Below, one piece after another: positions 58,601 through 64,000 of a stretch of 64,000 bases of DNA. This stretch comes from Rhizaria sp. SCN 62-66 (lineage: Eukaryota > Rhizaria, unplaced): positions 1-64,000 of the forward strand of contig MEDY01000268.1 in NCBI GenBank assembly GCA_001724265.1, given 5' to 3'. Both the position numbers and the translations under genes were made by a program. Within the stretch, counting starts at the first letter, position 1, and each line of letters opens with the position of its first letter. Below the pieces are notes generated by a model. The model saw only the letters and a list, made by a program, of their open reading frames with translations. It ran no database searches and was not told where the DNA came from.

Positions 58601-59673
58601 ACGACGACGTCCGCGGCGACAGCGTCCGCGGCGGCGCGGACGGCGGCGTCCATGCGCGGCGAGTGCAAGTACCCCGCGTGGCTTTGCACCGCGAGCTGAC
58701 CGCCGCCGCCATTGACCGAAGAGTGACTGTGCGCTGCAGAGAAGCCGCCACGGGCCGAGCGGAAGCCGGAGGACTGCATATGCGCGTAGCCCGCGCTGGC
58801 GAAAGAGCCGCCGCCGTGGTGGCGGGCAGACTGGCCGCGCGCTGAGTGGCTGGTGTGCGCAGGGGCAGCGGTGGCGACAGGGTTGCCCCAACCGACTGCG
58901 CCGCTGCTGCTGGAGCTGGTGGACATGTTGTATCCGTTGACGTCCGCGCCTGGGACGTCGTCGTCGAACACGGGGTCTGTGGCCGATACCCAGCCACGCG
59001 CGCGCTGCGCCGCTGGTCGGGGCGCAGTCGCAGGCGAGAGCGCGGGAACGTAACCCGTGGCTGTAGGACTCATGAGTACGGGGCCTGCAATGCTTCCTGC
59101 GGCGCAGCCGTCAGCCGAGGGGAGACTGGCCGTGCGGGCCAGAGCGGGGCCGGCGACCACAGACTGCTGTTGTTGGTTCTGAATCTGCTGTTGCTGTGAG
59201 AGCGCTGCGGATAGCGAGAGCGGTGAGACGAGCGAGTGACCGCGGGCGCCGCCGTGGTTGGGGTTGTGTGGGTACGCAGTGCCGGCGCGGGACCGGGAGC
59301 GCGCCGACAGCAACGGCGACACAGCCGTCGTCACAGTCGCGTTGTTGCTGCTGTTGCTGCTGCTGCTGTTGCTGGCGTAGCTGGCGTTGTTGGCGATTGC
59401 GTTGGCGTGGGCGTGGTTGGCCGTGTGGGGGCGCGATAGCTGCGGCGGGGGCGGGTTCGCGCCCGAGCTTGCGGTGGGCAGCGCGGGCGAGTCGACGCCG
59501 CCGGGGCCTGAGCCAGGAGCGAATGCCGACGAACCAGAGACGTAACTGGAGGACGGGGGGCCGGAGGGGGCGACTCCGCTGCACAGAGTTGTGGAGAGGT
59601 GCGCAGTGGCAACTGTGGGGGCGGAGAATGGGTCTGCAAAGCTCGGCAAAAGTGCCGGGAGGGTAGGCTCCAT
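52609..59673 (-). CDS. Giant RCC1-repeat protein with low-complexity regions
   Basis: One exon of 2355 codons, ATG 59671-59673 to TGA 52609-52611. The N-terminal ~1300 residues are low complexity (Ala, Ser, Gly, Gln, His). A helical patch (SVLARHRHHTQTLTSELLAQ) and an acidic Asp/Ser block (about 55730-55860) stand out. The C-terminal half holds RCC1 blades: ASIALGGRHTLLLTDRGQAF with SCGDNAYGQLGLGD, VAAGRHWSFFITDDDSVF with SCGSGAFGVLG, ISVGLTHAAAVTSTGALY with TWGVSLQGQLGHP, QVSCGHGFTYAVGRDGNVYS with WGLNDNGQLGH, KVSAGMDHAAVLSEEGRLYS and VAGAGFTLGLTPRGEVWRWG. Blades are separated by long Gln and Ser inserts, so the propeller would be interrupted. RCC1 itself is a Ran exchange factor, but many RCC1-repeat proteins are not, and this one has no diagnostic partner domain. 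Two copies of AAGTTARGCCGC lie here. Confidence 0.82.
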   Translation of the reverse strand: MEPTLPALLPSFADPFSAPTVATAHLSTTLCSGVAPSGPPSSSYVSGSSAFAPGSGPGGVDSPALPTASSGANPPPPQLSRPHTANHAHANAIANNASYASNSSSSNSSNNATVTTAVSPLLSARSRSRAGTAYPHNPNHGGARGHSLVSPLSLSAALSQQQQIQNQQQQSVVAGPALARTASLPSADGCAAGSIAGPVLMSPTATGYVPALSPATAPRPAAQRARGWVSATDPVFDDDVPGADVNGYNMSTSSSSSGAVGWGNPVATAAPAHTSHSARGQSARHHGGGSFASAGYAHMQSSGFRSARGGFSAAHSHSSVNGGGGQLAVQSHAGYLHSPRMDAAVRAAADAVAADVVVTRSSGGTVACFADSAVSSLPSKGALATASSATAATTPTTGGGSAAALRKATLVLAHANGFATGDNKRGAHTTPLQRPHTSAVVARGGPQSQSPSMSMTQASHFASLFSSPRAAPSLPLHQQQQHHINVGGRASVDDRLQRRQQSAGAGAANSSFRLTAPLPGHFKPPMQLLATANGAADASSNIITSLPSSALLGLGLSLTAAGPGPGAALALPLPLPGADESASEARIRGHTAAAAVAASARWSVASAAPQSLSAAIAAHSNSGAHATGTAGHAGSSAANVSHGGVNGNSKSSGGGAAAVALRPHPPPLSARALGPTDTASFVRPASAHSGNANGGNRSEYTWNAPPQPQQQQHHGDTVPRPHSQASPRRPPPHNGKSSGASALATASTRVAPSLTGSLPGHRSLGPDSDLGGDAAIGDGDASAADGALLCPLRKIRTPSGLARERSGAAAGLGLVTLLPGPAAAVAAAAAAASSSNSTTRRLATAAPTVSAPVPAAAATAAPVSSKDATNAAAAAAAAAAAAAAVAAAHSPTRNGANGAMGSPGARDRSSVLARHRHHTQTLTSELLAQQQSRGGGHALAAARISQLAALLAQRPRLNFEVPTVGTQPGVGERGRIGRPGFSISAKGSSVHGFDSGTGSGSQPSSATSPVMNAASGAGNVDAATLAALRRIVAPQTAAAREAAAKTLEASLAVRPLLLPAHAAAAAMTGGGGPGAGPGAGGHRGSVLAGKADAMLLERLRRDLDSVQLSAAAKKEKEFLLSSFLQRRPAPESAAVLSHTTEADPALALAQSHLQQQQQQQQGDGEAGARRLSVNSGGVRRGAYEKTAHSLLLALAHRPTLEDLNRVATALNALEDDETESPSHKSGTGKKKKKHAYALPHVMLPPSLAHGGDAGGGKLRAKVDGVRTFNLKDQSDSDDDDANDHENESESGADRRMDTTTSDADDVSGDDSKSSGKPSARAAGQSDADETDEAFDIGFSVDRLVAGHKRLLRTLQRTPVTAPSPSLGPLRQARPSVFSLSSSPLMVQQQQNRSAALVSTVTLPFVWGEAGTAQIGLGPLDSKSAPPALTGAAAPTIAAPAPSHTFIVKAFAGIPPVATPTLLRLRESVASIALGGRHTLLLTDRGQAFSCGDNAYGQLGLGDRAPRPRPCSLHHGSSLLARAVVVAVAAGRHWSFFITDDDSVFSCGSGAFGVLGIDSADPAARRANEAARRTREKARRAAAKGAGPNEEIVRVLSRNAAAAAAAFAAARHFGEGGVVSTGQQQQQQQQQQSGSDSASGGMSPGTPMSPFARQLSTSVSSIVAGATVGSGGAGGSQQPPALVKRGTIATDLLRLMDQAAAAAAQNDAPSGGALSLIAESSAMGANHNYSNGRPNFSAAALAEARRMLHSPSRQQQQQQQQQQSQSQGPQSPFSPRSPAGISAMLSSSSPMGGSPSQLRRRIATAHTVPFLTLPTAPPAAGEYDALLPFPVPDLSGRAVAAISVGLTHAAAVTSTGALYTWGVSLQGQLGHPTDDPSRAVPPVVVKPRKLSRPQWVEWWTQVSCGHGFTYAVGRDGNVYSWGLNDNGQLGHARSDRVIAEPQLVMSLFRVQAFKVSAGMDHAAVLSEEGRLYSTVRTNTHANTATASRNRSSTGSGAAASSSLQTSSIAEGAEASAGNNGSTQRKNISENCDELSPFTQTPCKPAKHNSATAPPDSNVSTPLAGPMRDRKSIFAPGASFSLLQRPPVIDTSANSGTMPTTVTTPSISSNSKHVELSPLPSPLITPSHSQAQLHGIGHSNSASLTTATPTTTTTTGRTNFPLSQSQTLAVPVSGQSRGHADGSKDPLSPSPVASGSIAARAAGLLLRSAGGRFGALSLGHLPPDAADAAAGGGGSAAFNSAALAAAGAAGRRRYSTLAATTSGGLTAAPVELTSGFRPLQPWRRLVDFVAGAGFTLGLTPRGEVWRWGGGEGSDRTTPTVLRSAVLMQHVAQTVSIGDGQVAVLMTLTDERREGTA

Positions 59674-60364
59674 CAGAGTCCGCAGCTGTTGCTTGGAGCA
59701 GGAGTGTCGCGAGCTGGAACGCCAAGGCTTGACGTTGCGAGGCAGGCTTATTCAAGTCGCTCTAGTGAGCTTTCCTAAAGCCAGGTAGTGTACTAGCCAG
59801 ACAATTTCGAAATTAAACAGTACTTCGAACCGACTCTCCGTCTTATATGTCCAATAATCTAAGTGATATGCGTTGCGAGTGGCGCGTGCGAGGGAAGTCG
59901 TCGACGAGTTGATGGGTGAGCTAGTGTAACGGAAGGAGCGCTGAAAGGAGTTATATAAAGAGATAGAACAATGTGATTTTAAGTACAGCGAGGTGTAATC
60001 GTAAATTGCCGATCATTGCGACCGCTAGATCTCCGCACGGATTATAAGTCTCTTGTCAGGTCCTTTCGTTATGACCGTTTCGTCACTGTTCCCAACCTCG
60101 CGCCTGGCCACTGTTGTGACGCAAACTCATAACATCGATTGGACTTGACCAGATCAATACCGCTACAACCGATGTAAAGGTATGTTGATTTATTGTTGCT
60201 ATAAAACTTAAACACTGCAATTTTAATACAGCTGCGCGTCACTCTGGCCACGAATCATATTATTATCAGATCATATCCATCGCAGAGAGATGTGTCCACT
60301 CCTTCACATTTCTCTTCGCACAAATCGCTCACACGCTCTTACACCCATACGCTTTCACGCTCAC
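59674..60364. other. Intergenic, RCC1-repeat gene to LCMT1
   Basis: 690 bases upstream of the RCC1-repeat gene and downstream of LCMT1 (both minus strand). AT-rich from 59790 to 60290. A TTCGAACC at about 59826 recalls a tRNA T-arm, but no cloverleaf can be drawn. Nothing else recognised. Confidence 0.5.
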
Positions 60365-62607
60365 TCACTGGTAGAACGCGCTGCGCGCAGGCGCCTTAAT
60401 GCCCGCGACCCGGCGCGGCGGCGCGCGCTCCAAGTACGCCAGAGTGTCGTACCACTCGCACTTGGCCGCGGCCTCTTCCGTCATTCCACGAGCACTGCCG
60501 TTCTCGCTGTTGCTATCACTGGCAGCCTTGCAAGTGCGTGCTGCAATGCGGGCGCTGCGGGCGACGTAGGGCAGCATGGGTAGCCCGTCGGGCCCCAGTT
60601 CCTCCTTGCCCTCCGCACTCGCACTCGCCTTCGGACTGGCACTGGCGTTACATTCAGCGCTGTTCGTGACACAACGCGCCTTGTTGACCGCGACGCCGTC
60701 GCGCATGCCAATGCTGACGCAGTAGTGCCCCTGAATGAGGTGCCACTCCTCGAACTCGTCGAAGATCTCGATCCGCTCCGTCCGCTGCAGCACCCCCCGC
60801 TCGATGTAGTAGCCGTACACGTCGTTCATGCTCCACGCGCCGTGCCGCGCGAAGCCCAGCTCGAGGAAGCGTCGCCGCTGCGCCTTGAGGTCCGGGTAGG
60901 CAGGCAGCCCAAGCAGCGGGCAGCCGCGCGCCGCGAGGTTGGCCATCATGGTGCGCCCGAACGGGTCGTTGGGGTGGATCTGTTCGTATGTGGCCAGCAC
61001 CACGGGCCCCGTAAACGCGCCAACGACGCCCGAGCCCAGGACCGTGGCGGTGACTGGCGCGCCGTTGCTGTTGCTGGTGTCGGCGCTGGCCACGGTCGTC
61101 GTCTTGAGCACCGTCTCCGTCTCCGCGTCAGCAGCTGCGCTGTTGCTGTTGCTGTTGCTGTTGTCGGTCTCGCTCGCGCTCGCAGCCGCCGCAGCCGCTG
61201 CTGCAGCGGGAGTGGGCAGGGAGGCGACGTACGACAGCACGCCGGCGCTATCGTGCGGCTTCATGTACACGAGCACACACTCGGACAGAAACAGCGTCGG
61301 AGCCGCGAAGTTAAGCCGCGTGTGCTGAGTCAACAAAGCGTGGAGCGCGGGGATGTCGCGCAAGTCGGCGCCCACGAGCGCAAAGTCGCGCCAGCGGCCG
61401 CGCGCCGCGCCGAGCTCAGGCAACTGCGACTATGACGGTGTCGAGGAGGAGGACGACGACGACGACGATGACGAGGCAGATCCGCTACTGCATGAGTCGG
61501 CGTATGCAATGTTGAAGCAGTTGGGGTTGGGCGCGGCGAGGTGTGTCTGGAGCTCAGGCGTGGCGGCGATGATCGCGAGCTTCTGCGCCACAGACGACTC
61601 GAAGTCGATCTCGACGTAGTAGTCTGGGGTCTGCCGGGGGTCACCGGTGGCCTTGAGGCGCCAGTAGGTGGTGTCAAAGCCCGCGCCCAGAGACACAACC
61701 TGAGAAGTCAAACAAAACAACACAACATAGCAGAACAGAAAATGGTTGTGAGAAGCGAGATGTGAGCATGTGAGAGTACAACTTATCTGATGGATGAGAA
61801 GCACTTAAACACGTGCAAGATATAAACGGTCAGTGAATGGTCAAGGTTTCGCGCTTAACGCGGGCGGCGTACCTGTGCAGGAAGCCCGTGCGCGCGCGAG
61901 ACGGCGACGAACTCCTGGAGCAGCTGGTCGAGCGCCTGCACGCGGGAGAAGTACCCGCGGTTGATGAGCGGGGACCGCCGCACGAAGGCTGGCGGGAGAA
62001 GTGTCGCGGGCGCGGGCGCGGGGGCCGGCGCGGGCACAGTGGTGGCCGCGGATGAGGAGGACGACGCCGTGGCGGCGGAGCCGCCCAGGGGAGCGGGCTG
62101 GACCGGGGCGGGCTGCGCCGGGGCAGCATCAGTCTCGGGAGCGGCAGCAGAGGCAGCGGCGGGGGTTGGGGTCTGAGGTGCGCGGGGGCGGGTGTTGGGC
62201 AGCGCCGGGTGGGCAAAAAAGGTGATAAAGTCGTCCTTGAAGTAGCCCAGCTGCGCCGCGGACCTGTGGCGGGACAGCGAAACAGCGGAGCGCGTGTGAC
62301 GAGATGAGCGAAGAAGCAAGGAAAGATGACGAATTGCGGCGTGACAAGAGGACAGAGAGTGAGCGCGGCCGAGGAGATATATATAAAATAGGCAAGATAA
62401 CCGATGTTGACAAAAATGATGGCTCGGCGGACATTGAAACGGTCGGCGCAGTGTGCAAGGGGAGGATTGCAAGAAGAGGGATGATGCGACTAGAGGATTG
62501 ACATACAGCTTTGAGAGAATAGCATCGTTGGCGGTCTTGCGGACCTCGAGGCCAGCATTGACACCGGCAGCGGCGTCCTCCAAACCCATGGGGCCGGTGG
62601 CTTGCAT
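60365..62607 (-). CDS. LCMT1: Leucine carboxyl methyltransferase 1 (PP2A methyltransferase); contains in-frame TAG
   Basis: Three exons, 62607-62507, 62263-61873 and 61699-60365 (TGA), about 608 residues (human LCMT1 334). The enzyme methylates the C-terminal Leu of PP2A-family catalytic subunits, steering holoenzyme assembly. Matches in order: AANDAILSK-type start region (TANDAILSK), LGYFKDDFITFFA, SPLINRGYFSRVQALDQLLQ, VVSLGAGFDTTYWRLKATGD (SAM motif I), YYVEIDF, then FALVGADLRDIPALHALL, ECVLVYMKPHDSAGVLSYVA, VVLATYEQIHPNDPFGRTMM and IEIFDEFEEWHLIQGHYCVS. A TAG at 61430-61432 (residue 254) follows a Ser run and precedes SQLPELGAARGRWRDFALVG, the strand normally next to LGADLRD, so it must be translated. 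Introns: GTATGT and GTACGC donors. Pro/Ala and Ser inserts explain the extra length. Confidence 0.93.
61430..61432 (-). other. In-frame TAG read as sense in LCMT1
   Basis: Minus-strand TAG at residue 254, between SSSTPS and SQLPELG in one uninterrupted frame. SAM motif I lies before it and the VGADLRD, ECVLVYM and YEQ motifs after it, so the methyltransferase fold needs both sides. No consensus donor precedes the TAG. Confidence 0.9.
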
Positions 62608-62922
62608 TGCAGAGCGCGCGCTGAAGACCGATGTGAGATTTGAAAGACATTACGAAGTCAAGTGGTTGGGGGACAGGGGTGGGAGTCGGTGTGAGTGAAG
62701 GGTTGCCCGAAAAGATCATTAGAGAGAGACAGCAAGCAGTTCAAGACATATAATAGAAAGAAATTGCTTTTTATATCAGATCCCGTATTGAGTTATTTGG
62801 AAAGTCGCAGGTGACGGATATTTAGCGAGAGTGAGCATCCGATTCTTGAACCCTCGCGCACTCACTCATCAACCACGACTGCACCTCGCCCCACGCACTT
62901 CGCTCTTTCGCTCCAGACCGGC
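62608..62922. promoter_or_regulatory. Bidirectional promoter region, LCMT1/RPC11
   Basis: 315 bases between divergent start codons. AT-rich at 62745-62825, then pyrimidine- and C-rich leading into the RPC11 ATG. No specific factor site identified. Confidence 0.45.
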
Positions 62923-63645
62923 ATGAGTTCATTCTGTCCGCTGTGCGGCAACGGTCTTCAGATCAAGGAAGACGCTCAGCTACGTTATATCTGCCGCACG
63001 TGCCCTTATACGTGCTCTATCGTCCGCGACCAGATTTTCCCCCTCAACCTCAAGAAGAAGCAGGTTGACGATGTCCTCGGCGGCTCCGAGGCCTGGGAGA
63101 ACGTCGACAAGACCCAGGGTACGCATACATGCTACAATACGTTTGTATCACCTCTGTTTTATCCCCACAGCGCGTGTGTTTATCCTCCAGTACTTATCGT
63201 GCCGACCGTTTTCCCACTCTTTCACGCGCGCTTACTCACACTCTCTCTTTTTTTCTCTCTGTTCCCCGTTCGATGTTTTGTTGCGACTCTACAGTCACGT
63301 GCCCCAAGTGCGGCAACCAAGAAGCCTATTTCATGCAGATTCAGACGCGCTCTGCCGACGAGGTACGCCTTTTTTGCACTCTTCCAACTCTCTCACTCTC
63401 CCATACCAACACACACGCTTGGCTTGACGCTCTTAACTAACACACGCCTCAGGACTTGACTCACTCATGTTATATCTCTATCTATACTATACTCACTTTT
63501 TCATGTTTATCTTTTATTTCAAATTTCACCACTTGTTGTTTGTCATTCCTGCTGCCGCTATTCTCATAATCACCCACAGCCGATGACGACGTTCTACAAG
63601 TGCACCAACATGCGCGAGTGCGGCGCCCGCTGGAAGGAAGGTTAA
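62923..63645 (+). CDS. POLR3K: DNA-directed RNA polymerase III subunit RPC11 (POLR3K)
   Basis: Three exons, 62923-63118, 63295-63362 and 63580-63645 (TAA), 109 residues, the normal length (human 108). RPC11 is the TFIIS-like subunit of RNA polymerase III needed for transcript cleavage, termination and reinitiation. The N-terminal zinc ribbon is FCPLCGNGL ... YICRTCPYTCS; the C-terminal TFIIS-type ribbon is VTCPKCGNQEAYFMQIQTRS, then the catalytic acidic pair in SADEP, and FYKCTNMRECGARWKEG. Both introns (176 and 217 bases) have GTACGC donors, and the first splits the Val codon before TCPKCG. Nothing is unusual; it is a useful control gene for splice signals. Confidence 0.97.
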
Positions 63646-64000
63646 AGCTTGGCAACAGCGCTCAAGCAAGCGTACGCCACGCCACGCAGCTTGCTTGTAT
63701 TGCATTTTGCTTTTCCTCAGCCTTGCGATGGTCATTTATTGGTGACAGGTGGCCACGCGCCGCACCGCAGGCGCCACAGACAAGCGTCTCATCAGCGCGT
63801 ACTGTCTTTGCGTCTGCTCTGAGGCGCTCAAGCAGCCCGGCGTCCCGTCAGTGATGTCAGACGCAGTGCGGTGCGCGCGTATGCAGTGCTAGAGCGTGGC
63901 CGATGCGCGCCGTTGCAACCGCCGTCTTTAGCTACGTCTGCGTGTAACCGCAGTCGTTGGCCACTACTCTCATTTCCACCCCCGTAGATACCACTTGTTA
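63646..64000. other. Sequence downstream of RPC11
   Basis: 355 bases with no supported gene, presumably the RPC11 3' UTR and beyond. A small ORF at 63600-63854 overlaps the RPC11 last exon in another frame and is not credible. Confidence 0.5.

Noticed and set aside
59815-59850. TTCGAACC resembling a tRNA T-loop
   Set aside because: The flanking bases do not pair as a T-stem and no anticodon arm lies at the right distance.
1-64000. CRISPR arrays, operons, Shine-Dalgarno sites, insertion sequences
   Set aside because: Spliceosomal introns and eukaryote-only genes show nuclear DNA. No regularly spaced repeats or transposase genes were seen.

Overview
This window is nuclear DNA from a unicellular eukaryote. 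The evidence is protein-coding genes with spliceosomal introns, eukaryote-only genes (Sm protein E, exocyst Sec3, PIG-T, importin-9, a Pol III subunit), GC-rich exons set in AT-rich intergenic DNA, and proteins full of Ala, Gln, Ser and Gly runs. I cannot name the lineage. Seventeen genes are supported, plus one doubtful small ORF.

Main result: UAG appears to be a sense codon here, most likely glutamine, while UAA and UGA remain stops. Four unrelated genes read through an in-frame TAG into sequence that belongs to the same protein: rquA (2190-2192), a leucine-rich-repeat gene (7345-7347), PIG-T (39201-39203, inside a glutamine run) and LCMT1 (61430-61432). None of the 17 genes ends in TAG (12 TGA, 5 TAA). 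A conventional annotation would truncate or split all four. A second lineage-wide trait is a skewed 5' splice site: 17 of 19 introns begin GTACG, two begin GTATG and none begins GTAAG.

Layout: 3' end of an unknown gene (1-706, +); rquA for rhodoquinone synthesis (1792-3481, -); SmE (3941-4522, -), divergent from an XRRA1-like LRR gene (4984-10353, +); Sec3 (10806-16520, +); SET-domain/AT-hook protein (17039-20476, +); cytochrome b5-acyl-CoA dehydrogenase with a PTS1-like end (20957-22525, -); a 2 kb gap; ankyrin-repeat protein (24578-26374, +); CDK5RAP1 (26905-29181, -), divergent from cystinosin (29448-30937, +); importin-9 (31316-36152, -), divergent from PIG-T (36666-40271, +); a 4 kb gene-free stretch with an A-rich plus strand; an unknown low-complexity protein (44327-48194, -); TMEM135-like (49436-51400, -); a giant RCC1-repeat protein (52609-59673, -); LCMT1 (60365-62607, -), divergent from RPC11/POLR3K (62923-63645, +).

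The genes are mostly unrelated housekeeping functions rather than a cluster. The biologically telling ones are rquA, which implies that mitochondria can use rhodoquinone and fumarate respiration when oxygen is low, and the possible peroxisomal pair (b5-ACAD and TMEM135). An unexplained 12-base motif, AAGTTARGCCGC, recurs eight times in coding and intergenic DNA.
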